NCBI RefSeq assembly: GCF_014648995.1
Contig: NZ_BMSE01000029.1
Span: 25,581-89,580 of the forward strand
DNA: 64,000 nucleotides
Source: Streptomyces massasporeus
GTDB lineage: Bacteria > Actinomycetota > Actinomycetes > Streptomycetales > Streptomycetaceae
Direction of reading: 5' to 3'
Part shown: positions 55,301 to 62,471 of the stretch, piece after piece
Layout of the letters: each line of letters starts with the position of its first letter
How positions within the stretch are numbered: position 1 is the stretch's first letter
The notes under the pieces: model-generated
Told to the model about the DNA's origin: nothing
Databases searched by the model: none
What the model saw: only the letters and a program-made list of their open reading frames with translations
Program-made: the position numbers and the translations under genes

Positions 55301-55957
55301 TCGCCCGGCGCCACCGACGACTGGATCGACCGGCCCAAGCTTGAAACCTGGCAAAAGGTCGTGCTAGGCGCCATCTCGGTCGTGGCGGCCGGCGTGATCC
55401 TCGCTCCGGCTGCCATTGTCGTAGGCGAGGGATGCCTCGCCGCAGCCCCAGTGTGCGCTGCGGAAATCGCGGAGGCAGCCACCGGAGGTGCATCGGGCGG
55501 AAGCGCGGTGGTCGGGGCCGGGGTCGTTGCGACCGGAGCCAAGGCCGTCACGACGGGCAAGAGCCTTTCTGAGAGCCAGGCAACACTGAGTGTCGCCCAG
55601 CGCCTGCTCGCTACCATTGGCGAGGAAGGAAAGACGGCTGGCGTCCTGGAACTCGACGGCGAGCTGATCCCGTTGGTGTCGGGCAAGTCGTCACTGCCGA
55701 ACTACGCAGCCAGCGGGCACGTCGAAGGGCAAGCGGCTCTGATCATGCGTGATAGAGGCGCAACCAGCGGAAGGCTCTTGATCGACAACCCGAGCGGAAT
55801 CTGCGGCTACTGTAAGTCGCAGGTGGCAACCCTGCTGCCTGAGAACGCGACTCTGCAGGTGGGCACCCCGCTGGGTACGGTGACACCGTCGTCGCGATGG
55901 AGCGCCAGCAGGACATTTACAGGGAACGACCGGGATCCTAAGCCGTGGCCTAGGTAA
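49361..55957 (+). CDS. RHS-repeat polymorphic toxin with a C-terminal DddA/SCP1.201-like cytidine deaminase
   Basis: The 2198-residue protein has a signal-like N-terminus (RRWLGRGAVVASLSLLPQVV), an SpvB/RHS-type shell (about residues 250-1000) and YD/RHS repeats (about 1000-1840). The RHS core motif YDPTLGRFLSVDPV follows near residue 1840, then SDPTGL, the usual border with the toxin. The last 90 residues match the SCP1.201-like deaminase family that includes DddA. They contain LPNYAASGHVEGQAALIMRD with H2120-V-E2122 as metal ligand and catalytic Glu, then GICGYCKSQV with C2148 and C2151, and LLPENATLQV. Known members deaminate cytosine in DNA, some in double-stranded DNA. Substrate preference cannot be read here. 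An Imm1-type gene lies 24 bases downstream. Confidence 0.88.
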   Translation: MSSRPFRKRLPGAVVRRWLGRGAVVASLSLLPQVVVPSGYDFAAQAQSVAARKKLEDRPEAKINKVGVLRPGTSKAPKDKSAPASRKTRERLQEASWPKSGKATAAVTATSEATVNVGGLGMELTQEPAAPAAKSAKSTTKRKATGPAEKVTLRVHSRATAKKAGVNGVLLTVDPARGESNEKAEDTDKLRISLDYSSFSDVYGGNFGPRLSLVKLPACALTTPEKKSCRTQTPVAGADNEAESQTLTGTVPARNLKAGTPMLLAAAADSSGGGGDFSATPLSPTATWEAGGSTGDFTWDYPLRVPPATAGPSPNLSISYNSASVDGRTAGENNQTSLIGEGFSITESYIERKYASCKDDGQSGKGDLCWKYANATLVLNGKAVELVNACADKSACDTAALSEASGGTWKVKNEDGTRVEHLTGASGNGDNNGEYWKVTDASGIQYYFGKHRMPGWSDKGTTDTADDDPSTYSTWAVPVFGDDSGEPCYKSSGFADSSCNQAWRWNLDYVVDTHDNASTYWYSKETNYYSKNADTTVNGTAYTRGGYLNRIDYGLRSDLIYSKPAAQQVRFTYGQRCIVTNGCSSLTKDTKANWPDVPYDMICAANTKCTTQIGPSFFTRQRLIDITTSVWTGTGTTRRDVDTWHLSHDFPDTGDASSPSLWLKSIQNTGKANTTTAAMPPIVFGGIQMPNHVEGSGQDNLRYIKWRVRTIKSETGSTLTVNYSDPDCIWGSSMPSAVDKNTRRCFPVKWSQSGTTPVTDWFHKYVVTSVLQDDPYGHSDTGETYYDYQGGAGWAYSDDEGLTKPSNRTWSQWRGYGKVVTTSGNSEGPRSKKSTLYMRGLNGEKELDGTARVAKVTDSTGTAIDDSRQYAGFVRETIAYNGSDELSGTINTPWSHKTGSHTYSWGTTEAWIVQAGETESRTKISTGTRTVKQKTTYDTTYGMPITVEDSGDATKFGDESCVRTSYARNTSAWLVNRVSRTETYSVPCATIPAIPADVVSDITTAYDAKAVGAAPTQGDITATYRVASYNAADKTPVYQQVSSSTFDKLGRPLTETNALDRTVKTSYVPDDTGYGPLTSKTTTDPKLYTSTTEVDPAWGAASKTTDANGNVTEWSFDALGRLRSVWKPDRSRTLDDAASIVYAYSVNNDKETWVRTDALKADGKTYNSSYEIFDSLLRPRQKQVPAPNGGRVISEMLYDDRGLAYIANSQVHDNSAPSGTLANTYTGSVPASTETVFDAAGRATDSIFRVYGQEKWRTKTDQQGDRTAVTAAAGGTGTLTIVDARGRVTERREFGGPAPTGTDYTRTLYEYTPGGQIKKMTGPDGAVWTYEYDLRGRKTTSTDPDKGSITTTYNDADQPLTATTTLDNVSRTLINDYDELGRPTGTWDGTKDNAHQLTKFTYDSLAKGQPTASIRYVGGTTGKIYSQSVTGYDALNRPKGTKTVIAATDPLVTAGAPQTFTTSTAYNIDGTVQSTSLPAAAGLPAETVKNTYNSLGMLTGTDGMTDYVQHIGYSPYGEIEETRLGTSTEAKQLQVLNRYEDGTRRLANTHTLDQTNAGYTSDVDYVYDATGNVKSVTDKANGKDTQCFAYDGYRRLTEAWTPSSNDCATARSASALGGPAPYWTSWTYKPGGLRDSQTEHKTSGDTKTVYGYPAVNTSGTGQPHTLTSVTVGSGSAKTYTYDEHGNTTKRYSPTGTAQSLTWNIEGELTRLTEGTKTTDYLYDANGELLIRRSPDKTVLYLGGQELHYDTATEKFTAQRYYPAGDATAVRTETGLSWMVDDHHGTASMTVDATTQAVTRRYTKPFGEARGTAPSVWPDDKGFLGKPADTGTGLTHIGAREYDPTLGRFLSVDPVLAPDDHESLNGYAYANNTPVTLSDPTGLRPDGMCGGSSSSCGGGTETWTLNSKGGWDWSYTKTYTKKFTYRTGNGGTRTGTMTTTVRTEVGHKAVRIVFKKGPEPKPAKKDGQCSSCWAMGTNPGYSPGATDDWIDRPKLETWQKVVLGAISVVAAGVILAPAAIVVGEGCLAAAPVCAAEIAEAATGGASGGSAVVGAGVVATGAKAVTTGKSLSESQATLSVAQRLLATIGEEGKTAGVLELDGELIPLVSGKSSLPNYAASGHVEGQAALIMRDRGATSGRLLIDNPSGICGYCKSQVATLLPENATLQVGTPLGTVTPSSRWSASRTFTGNDRDPKPWPR

Positions 55958-55981
55958 TAGAGAAACATCGGTGGTGAAGAG

Positions 55982-56383
55982 ATGACAGCAGTGTGGTCGA
56001 TGACCTCGCGAGAATCCGGACGGTTCAATCCGGTCGAGAAACACTCAGACCTGAGGGACCTGGCGCGAGAATTCAACGAACTACGATCTCACGGTCGAGG
56101 ATATCTGGAAGTCCGGATGCCCGATGGCGAATTCCCGCAATTGACCTTGAGTTTCAGCGATGACCAAGCTGTCATCCATCTCTTCGCGAATGAAGAAAGC
56201 GTGTCCCTCCTTGCAGGGGATGGCGCTACTCCGGCGGAAGTGACAGTGGACGTCCCGGTCATGGACGACTTGGCGACATTTACGGGAGATTTCGTCTTGG
56301 ATGTCGACCATGCCTGGGAAGTTGTGCAGAACTTCACTCAAACTCAACGGCTTGAGGATCTGGGGGAGTGGTGTGAGTTGTAG
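55982..56383 (+). CDS. Imm1-family immunity protein for the RHS deaminase
   Basis: The 133-residue cytoplasmic protein lacks a signal peptide. It has the Imm1-type sequence DGEFPQLTLSFSDDQAVIHL, and its C-terminal helix (HAWEVVQNFTQTQRLEDLGE) fits the family of immunity proteins paired with SCP1.201-like deaminases. It starts 24 bases after the toxin stop and probably binds and neutralises the C-terminal deaminase in the producing cell. The pairing rests on position and family; no binding residues can be named. Confidence 0.8.
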   Translation: MTAVWSMTSRESGRFNPVEKHSDLRDLAREFNELRSHGRGYLEVRMPDGEFPQLTLSFSDDQAVIHLFANEESVSLLAGDGATPAEVTVDVPVMDDLATFTGDFVLDVDHAWEVVQNFTQTQRLEDLGEWCEL

Positions 56384-56484
56384 CCACAGGACCTGACCGG
56401 CGTTAGTCCCAACGCTTGATGGAGAAGCGGTAGCGCTCGGCCTGCCGCGCGCCCGCAATCTAGACTGGGAATAGACGATAGATC

Positions 56485-56523
56485 GGCCCCCGGCACCCGG
56501 AGTATTACCCGGCGCCGGGGGCC
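56485..56523 (+). terminator. terminator after the toxin-immunity unit
   Basis: GGCCCCCGGC (56485-56494) pairs with GCCGGGGGCC (56514-56523), extended inward by CCGG/CCGG with one mismatch and followed by GGTTTGTT. It lies about 100 bases after the immunity stop. Confidence 0.75.
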
Positions 56524-56705
56524 GGTTTGTTGCGCTGCGCCTGAGAGTCCCGTATGTGATCTTCGGACTGAGCGACCGAGGAGCCGTTCAGCTCTCGTTG
56601 CGTTGCTCGCTGGGCGAGGTTGTAGGGCTGCGGCGGGCGTTTCAACACCTCGAAGCGGGGCGGCGGCACGCTGCTCGGCCTCAGCCCGCCCGTCCAGGGC
56701 TGGCA

Positions 56706-57760
56706 CTAACGAGCTCGTGCACGGTAGGCGGTGAGACGTCGCGAGCTTCGGTGCGGCCCGGATTCATGTCTGCCGTGTCGGCTTCAGGTCCACGGTCTGC
56801 TGGTGGGACAGCAAGCCGGCGATTGCTTGGATGGTGTCGCTCATATGCTCGCGGCGGCCGAGGTGGCGGGCCAGGGCCCGCCAGTTCTTCAGATGGGCGA
56901 TGCCGTGCTCGACCCGGATACGGCGTGAGGAGTGTGCCTTGCGCTGGCGCTCGTACATCTCCTCGTACCAGTCGGGGGCGTTCTTCTTGAACTTGCGGTG
57001 CGGTGGTGTCATCACCCGGCCGCCGGTCTGGGCGCCCAAGCCCTGGTAGCCGGCATCGGCGAGGATCTCGACTGCGGGCCCGTCGGCCAGGAGCCTGACC
57101 AGCCCTAACTGGCGAGCTTGGGTGATGTCCGCGCAGCTTGCGGGCCGTGCTGGGCTGCACCACAGCACGCGGCCTTCGCCGTCTGTGACGACCATGGACT
57201 TGACGGCGTTCTGCTTGTTCTTGCCGGAGATGAACGTGTCCCGGTCCTTGCGTCCGGCGGCCGGGCGGCGAACCCGGATCTCGGTGCCGTCGACGATGCC
57301 GGTCGTTCCGCTCGAGCCGAGATGGTCGACGACCTCGGCCAGAGACCGCAGCCGCACGTCGGGGCTGACGGTGCATCCTCGCTCGGCGAGCAGGGGCCGC
57401 ACCTCACCGACGGCCCGGGTGATGGTGGAGCGGTCCACTCCGAACCAGCAGGCCAGCACGTCATGGGTGACCCCGTGACGAAGATGGACGAGCGTGGCCA
57501 GGAGGCGGTCGACGAACACGAGCCTGTGCTTCGCGCCTGCGCCCACAGCCCGCTTCCGCGGTCGAGCGGCAAGCCTCGCTTGGTGACGCTCCTGCCACAA
57601 CAGGCCGATCTCCTTGACGAGTTCAGCAATCACTCCGGCAGTCAGGCCCGTGATCCGCCGATTGCTGATGATCACCGCACGAGTCGAGCTCCCCACCACC
57701 TGACCATGATCAACCATTCAGTCTCGACGTCTCACCGCCTACCGTGCACGAGCTCGTTAG
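56706..57760 (-). mobile_element. complete IS5-family insertion sequence with 35-bp perfect inverted repeats
   Basis: Exact inverted repeats starting CTAACGAGCTCGTGCACGGT (56706-56740) and ending with its reverse complement (57726-57760) enclose one intact transposase gene. The repeats end in CTA and TAG, which may include a short target duplication. Total length is 1055 bases. The intact gene and perfect ends suggest recent insertion. Confidence 0.9.
56764..57717 (-). CDS. IS5-family transposase (DDE_Tnp_4 type)
   Basis: The 317-residue protein has an N-terminal helix-turn-helix domain (LVHLRHGVTHDVLACWFGVD, RSTITRAVGEVRPLL). Its DDE domain has TTGIVDGTEIRVRRPAAG (Asp), VEILADAGYQG (Asp) and a C-terminal Glu in SRRIRVEHGIAHLKNWRALA. 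It is intact in one frame and lies between 35-bp perfect inverted repeats. Confidence 0.92.
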   Translation of the reverse strand: MVDHGQVVGSSTRAVIISNRRITGLTAGVIAELVKEIGLLWQERHQARLAARPRKRAVGAGAKHRLVFVDRLLATLVHLRHGVTHDVLACWFGVDRSTITRAVGEVRPLLAERGCTVSPDVRLRSLAEVVDHLGSSGTTGIVDGTEIRVRRPAAGRKDRDTFISGKNKQNAVKSMVVTDGEGRVLWCSPARPASCADITQARQLGLVRLLADGPAVEILADAGYQGLGAQTGGRVMTPPHRKFKKNAPDWYEEMYERQRKAHSSRRIRVEHGIAHLKNWRALARHLGRREHMSDTIQAIAGLLSHQQTVDLKPTRQT

Positions 57761-57941
57761 CTGGTTGCCGGCCATGCTCTACCCCCACGCGTTACGACTG
57801 CGAGTAGGTGAGTTTCCTTCGCCGGTCGGGAACGTGTCGGACGTACCAGGAAAGAGCGTCCGAAGCGGTACGTCAGGAGGCAAGAGGTACGGGGGGCCGC
57901 GTGACGCCGTCCGCCGGCCGGACAGCTCCTGAGCCCGTACG

Positions 57942-60900
57942 CTAGGCGCCGGAGTGGAGATAGCCCGCCCAGAGGGACGGTGTGGCCGGGAAGCGGTCGC
58001 GCGTGTCTTTGACGGTTCGGTGCAGGGCCGTCGCGGCCCGTGCGGGATCGGGCGTGCCGGTCGGGCCGTTGGCCAGGTGGGTGTAGAAGGACTCGGCGAC
58101 GTCGGCGGCCAGGCGGTCGTCGATGGTCCACATTGTGCCGATGACATGGGAGAAGCCTGCGAGTTGGCAGGCGCTGGTGAGATGGATGGCCTCACCGAGC
58201 AGCCGGGGGTTGCCGGGGTGCGCGGTGCGGCAGGCGGAGAGATAGGCAAGCTGGGCGTGGGCGAGGTCGGCCCGGGACAGCGCGGAGACCGTCAGCGGCG
58301 TCTCGGCGTGGTCCTGGAGGAGTAGCTTGCTCTGCGAGGGGTCGGTCAACTCGGTGACGCCGTGGCAGGCGAAGTGGGCAATGGCGCAGTGCTCGAGTTG
58401 GGCGAGGACGGTGGCCGTCGTCGCGGGCCGTTCCCCTGACGCGCTGAGGACGACCGGGTCCTTGAGCACGGCCCGGAGCCGATCGGTCTCCTGGGCCGCG
58501 TGCGGCAGGGGTGCGTGGCCGGGTGTGGTCGGCATGGAGACGATTAGGGGCCGCGGCCGGTCGGTGGCGGCGGGGCGGCGGGCGCGGGCGTGGCGCAGTG
58601 CGCGGATGGTCGGGGTGTAGGAGGAGATGACACGGTCGAGCACGGTGCGCCGGCCCTGCACGCGGCCGGGGTCCCGGTGGAACCCGGCCGCGTGCAGGGG
58701 CAGCAGGCCGAGCATCCCGCCCGGCGCCCACCACACGTGGGGCAACGCTTCCTGCCCGTCGTGGTGTTGACCCAGGACACCGAGTGCGGTTAGGACCGGT
58801 TCGGCGGCCGCCTCCCATAGCCATTCCAGGACCTCGTGCAGCATGCGTTGGGCGGCGATTCGGTCGGCGTCGGGGGCGGTCGCCGCGACCAGCGCGAGGT
58901 GGAACTGGCCGATCCGGTGGGCGACTTCCTCGAAGGCCAGCCCCGGAAGTGGGCAGGCGGTGACGCCGTCTGGGGTGAGGATCAGGGCGTCGCTGCGGTG
59001 GCGGCTCACGTTGAGCGTGACGACGGGGCCGCGGTCGGCCTGCGCGGTCAGTTCGTCGAAGGTAGGAGGCAGCCCGAAGCGGGCGAAGCCGTCGTGGGCG
59101 CGGATGCGATCCAGGAGCACCTCCATCTCTTTGGCCAGCCTCAAGCGTGCGGAGTGCGAGGGTGCCCCCGGCACGGCGGCCGACGCTCCGACTGTGTCGG
59201 ATTCCTGATCGAGCCGCTCGCGCAGGTCGACGAACTCTCGAGCCAGGTCCGGGTGTTGTTCCAACAGCTCAGTCACGTCGCCCCGGATGTCGAGGGACTG
59301 GGCGAGCAGGATCGCGCGTCCGGCCTCCGCGAGGCGGAGCGCTCTCGAGGCCCGCTCCGGTGCGGACACCCCGGTGTCGGACAGGGCAAGCGCGATCGCG
59401 TCTGCGGTGAGCTGGTCGCCGTGGGCGCCCAGTGCGCGCTGCTGGTCGCCTCGGCGCAGTCGGCGCGGGGCCACCTCGGGCAGCAGCAGGATGGCCTGCT
59501 CGAGGAACCGGGCCGCGCGCCCGGGCTCGGACGGCGCGGCCAGCTCGGCGGCCAGCCGGGCGGTGCCGACCCGCAACAGCGGCAGGGCCGTCCTCATCGC
59601 GACGGTGCGTTCCCACACCCCCAACGCCTCGTCACGGTCCTCGCTCGTACCGTCGCGCTCGTAACGCTGTTGCAGCACGCTCCCCAGCACACTCATGACC
59701 ATCGCCTGGTCCGGGTGGTCGCGTTGGGCCGCGCCCCGGGCCGCCGCACGGCAGACCGCCACCGCTTCATCGAGATCGCCAAAGTCACCCAGAGCGTCGA
59801 AGCGGTCCCGCAGCGCCTGGACGAGCCCGATCTGGTATGTGGTCCGCTCGGGATCACCGGCGGGCGTGGCCCGCACCGCACGGTAGCCGTACTCGATCGC
59901 CTCGTTCACGTCCTCGGGGTTCTTGGAGTGCGCGAAGAGCAGCCGCAGCACTTCGCAGGCGTTGGAGAGGTACCGGGCATACTCGAAATGGGTGTGCGGC
60001 ACGATCCGGACGACGAAGCGGTTGGTCCGTGCCGCCTCCACGATGTCGTCGGCCTCTAGGTAGGTCGCGTACCGTGCGAGGAGCGCGTTGGCGTGGTTGG
60101 TCAGGAGCATGGTGTGGTCGGGATGCCGCTCGGGCGCCCGCGCGATGGCCTCACCGGCAGTCTGCAGTGCCGCACCCAAGTCGAGGCGGTCTCCCGTGCG
60201 GGCGTAGCGGGTCAGCAGCACCTTGGACAGGCCCGTCAGGTAGAGGCAGCGGTCGCGGTCGTCATCCGTCGCGGTGCGGACCGCCTCGCGACCGGCCTCG
60301 ACGGCGCCGTCCAGGTCCTCGACGTCCTCTCCCTGTTCGAAGCGCAGGTGCAGGGCGGTACTGAGGTGGAACCAGTAGGTGGCCCGACCCGGCCGGCCAG
60401 CGGGCAGGGTTTCGGCGATCTCGCGGGCGACCTCCACAGCACAGTTCAGGTCGACGAGATCGCCCGCGATCTCCCACCTGCGCCGCCAGGCCAGACCCAG
60501 GCTGCTCAGGCCCGAGTAAAACGCCACGTGGTCCTCCGGCAGATGGAGGGTGATCTGGCTCCACACCGCCACAGTCAGGGCCGCATCCCGCACGCCCACG
60601 GGCGTCCGTAGGGTGCGTACAAGCATATTAGTGGCTTCAGGGATCGCCGACTCGGCAAGGGGCAACAGCAGTGGTTCCGGAAGCAACTGCTCGCCGCCGA
60701 GGAACGGGATCGCGAGAAGCTGGAGCGCGACTCCACGCTCCGTCTCGGCACGCGGCTCGGGAAGCTCCTGGGAGCGCCAGAAGTAGAACCAGCCCAGGGC
60801 GACTAGGACTTCGGCGTCCACCGCCGTCTCGCTCACCCCGTACTGCATGAGTTTCATGGCATCGCCGATCGCGGCCTGTTCCATGACGGGCGATCGGTCA

Positions 60901-60965
60901 CCGGTGGCCACCACCTCGTTGAGTCTGGCGCGGATCGACTCCAGTAATGCGTCACGCATACTCAT
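57942..60965 (-). CDS. TPR-CHAT protein, caspase-like protease candidate
   Basis: The 1007-residue protein has a long helical repeat region of TPR type (about residues 100-560, e.g. FEQGEDVEDLDGAVEAGREA, DRLDLGAALQTAGEA). A linker follows, then a C-terminal CHAT domain (about 700-1007) with both caspase-type catalytic residues: H868 in IAHFACHGVTE and C912 in AYLSACRTAHP. The start at 60965 is preferred because GGGAGCAC precedes MSMRDALLE. CHAT proteases in actinobacteria often act in regulated cell-death or conflict systems, where the TPR region senses a partner. Two short genes diverge from it at 61103. Activity and partner are inferred. Confidence 0.85.
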   Translation of the reverse strand: MSMRDALLESIRARLNEVVATGDRSPVMEQAAIGDAMKLMQYGVSETAVDAEVLVALGWFYFWRSQELPEPRAETERGVALQLLAIPFLGGEQLLPEPLLLPLAESAIPEATNMLVRTLRTPVGVRDAALTVAVWSQITLHLPEDHVAFYSGLSSLGLAWRRRWEIAGDLVDLNCAVEVAREIAETLPAGRPGRATYWFHLSTALHLRFEQGEDVEDLDGAVEAGREAVRTATDDDRDRCLYLTGLSKVLLTRYARTGDRLDLGAALQTAGEAIARAPERHPDHTMLLTNHANALLARYATYLEADDIVEAARTNRFVVRIVPHTHFEYARYLSNACEVLRLLFAHSKNPEDVNEAIEYGYRAVRATPAGDPERTTYQIGLVQALRDRFDALGDFGDLDEAVAVCRAAARGAAQRDHPDQAMVMSVLGSVLQQRYERDGTSEDRDEALGVWERTVAMRTALPLLRVGTARLAAELAAPSEPGRAARFLEQAILLLPEVAPRRLRRGDQQRALGAHGDQLTADAIALALSDTGVSAPERASRALRLAEAGRAILLAQSLDIRGDVTELLEQHPDLAREFVDLRERLDQESDTVGASAAVPGAPSHSARLRLAKEMEVLLDRIRAHDGFARFGLPPTFDELTAQADRGPVVTLNVSRHRSDALILTPDGVTACPLPGLAFEEVAHRIGQFHLALVAATAPDADRIAAQRMLHEVLEWLWEAAAEPVLTALGVLGQHHDGQEALPHVWWAPGGMLGLLPLHAAGFHRDPGRVQGRRTVLDRVISSYTPTIRALRHARARRPAATDRPRPLIVSMPTTPGHAPLPHAAQETDRLRAVLKDPVVLSASGERPATTATVLAQLEHCAIAHFACHGVTELTDPSQSKLLLQDHAETPLTVSALSRADLAHAQLAYLSACRTAHPGNPRLLGEAIHLTSACQLAGFSHVIGTMWTIDDRLAADVAESFYTHLANGPTGTPDPARAATALHRTVKDTRDRFPATPSLWAGYLHSGA

Positions 60966-61102
60966 CCGTGCTCCCTGCGGCGGCCGAACGGTCACGAGGC
61001 ACCGGAACTTAAGGTTGCCCGGTGTGGTCCTTTTCTCACATCATGACGGCACAGGTCCGCTTCCAGTTCCGCCGGAGCGGGCTTCGGCGATCGGGGGATG
61101 CG

Positions 61103-61492
61103 ATGGACGACCGGCACGACGCGCGGACCGGAGACACGGGCGACGACATCGCCTACGTGTGCACCCAGTTGGACCGCATGCGCGAGGATCTCCAGGCTTA
61201 TGGGCCGCAGGGCGCCGAGCCGTTGGAGCGGGTGGTGGCGGCAGTGCGCGCCGGGCAGGATCCCACCGCGCCGCTAGACGCGCTGCACGAGGCGCTGCTG
61301 TTCGCCGGGGACGCGACGGGGGTGCGCGGTCAGGGGCGTGGCCTGTTCCCGATCGGGGTCGGAGCCCAACGTCCTGACGACTGGCTGCTGTTATGCCCCA
61401 CCGGGCAGTGCGCACGCCATGCCTGGCCGGACGCTCAGGAGCCGTCCGGGTGCCGCATCACCGGTCAGCCGTTGCGCCGCGAACGGCTGTAG
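61103..61492 (+). CDS. small acidic protein with a C-terminal Cys/His motif, divergent from the CHAT gene
   Basis: The 129-residue protein starts at ATG 61103 behind GGGGGATGC. The N-terminal two thirds are helical (DDIAYVCTQLDRMREDLQAY, PLDALHEALLF). The end carries LLLCPTGQCARHAWPDAQEP and GCRITGQPL, a Cys-x4-Cys-x2-His-x12-Cys pattern that could bind zinc. It precedes the membrane protein by 2 bases, so they form an operon opposite the CHAT gene. It is a candidate adaptor or substrate for the protease. No family is recognised. Confidence 0.65.
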   Translation: MDDRHDARTGDTGDDIAYVCTQLDRMREDLQAYGPQGAEPLERVVAAVRAGQDPTAPLDALHEALLFAGDATGVRGQGRGLFPIGVGAQRPDDWLLLCPTGQCARHAWPDAQEPSGCRITGQPLRRERL

Positions 61493-61494
61493 CG

Positions 61495-62430
61495 GTGGGC
61501 GGATTCCTCACAGCCCTGGGGCAGAAGCTCGCCGAGCGTTGGCTGACGCTTCTGGTGCTGCCCGGAGCCCTCTTCCTGGCCGTCGCGACCGCCGCACACA
61601 CCCTCGGCCAGGCCCACGCCCTTGACCTCCGACGGCTCGTCTCCCGTGTCACGGGGTGGGCCGAGGAGCCCGTGGCGAGCACGGTCGGCGGGCAGGTCGT
61701 CCTGTTCAGTGCGGTCCTCGCGGCCGCGGCGGCCGCCGGGCTTGCAGCGCAGGGCGCGGGCACTCTGGTGCAACGCACCGTGCTGGCCGCCGACTGGCAC
61801 TCCTGGCCGCGTCCGCTGCGCCGGGGAGTTCGCGCCCTGGTTGCCCGCCGCCGTGCCCGCTGGACCTCTACCGCCACCCGCTACTGTCGGCAACTGGACC
61901 ACGACGCCATGGAGTTGGCGCATAGTGGCCGACGCGTCGACCCTGTCGTCCGGCATGCCCTGCACCGGGCGTTGCTCCGCATCGCCGCCGAGGAGCCAGA
62001 CCGGCCCACCTGGAGCGGCGACCGCCTGCACTCCGTGGTCGTCCGCCTGGAGCGCGACCATCACGTGGATCTGCCCTTGGTGTGGCCGCACCTGTGGCTG
62101 ACCCTGCCCGAAACCGCTCGCGCCGAGGTCACCGTCGCTGAACAGGCGCTGACCCGCGCGGGCACGCTGGCCGGGTGGGCGCTGTTGTACGCCCCGCTGA
62201 CCATGTGGTGGTGGCCTGCCGCTCCGTTGGCCGTGGCGCTCACGCTGGTCGCCAGGCACCGCATCCGCACCGCCACGGACGCCTACGCCCAACTCCTGGA
62301 GGCCGCAGTCCATCTGCACGTCGGCGACCTGGCCGACCAGCTCCGGATTGAACTCCCAGGCCCGCCGGACACGGCCCTGGGCGACGCCCTCACAGCCCGC
62401 CTCCGGACCCGGACGTCTCCGCCGCGCTGA
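61495..62430 (+). CDS. membrane protein of the CHAT-linked operon
   Basis: The 311-residue protein starts at GTG 61495 (VGGFLTALGQKLAERWLTLL). It has hydrophobic segments at about residues 13-40, 68-90 and 222-258 (LAGWALLYAPLTMWWWPAAP). A cytoplasmic-looking helical part with many Arg and His lies in between (about 95-215). No enzyme motif is seen. It lies 2 bases after the Cys/His-motif gene and may provide the membrane target or sensor of the divergent CHAT protein. That link is inferred from gene order only. Confidence 0.7.
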   Translation: MGGFLTALGQKLAERWLTLLVLPGALFLAVATAAHTLGQAHALDLRRLVSRVTGWAEEPVASTVGGQVVLFSAVLAAAAAAGLAAQGAGTLVQRTVLAADWHSWPRPLRRGVRALVARRRARWTSTATRYCRQLDHDAMELAHSGRRVDPVVRHALHRALLRIAAEEPDRPTWSGDRLHSVVVRLERDHHVDLPLVWPHLWLTLPETARAEVTVAEQALTRAGTLAGWALLYAPLTMWWWPAAPLAVALTLVARHRIRTATDAYAQLLEAAVHLHVGDLADQLRIELPGPPDTALGDALTARLRTRTSPPR

Positions 62431-62471
62431 TCTCCCCGATGGTCATCGGCGCGCAGCCAGACCGGCGGGTC

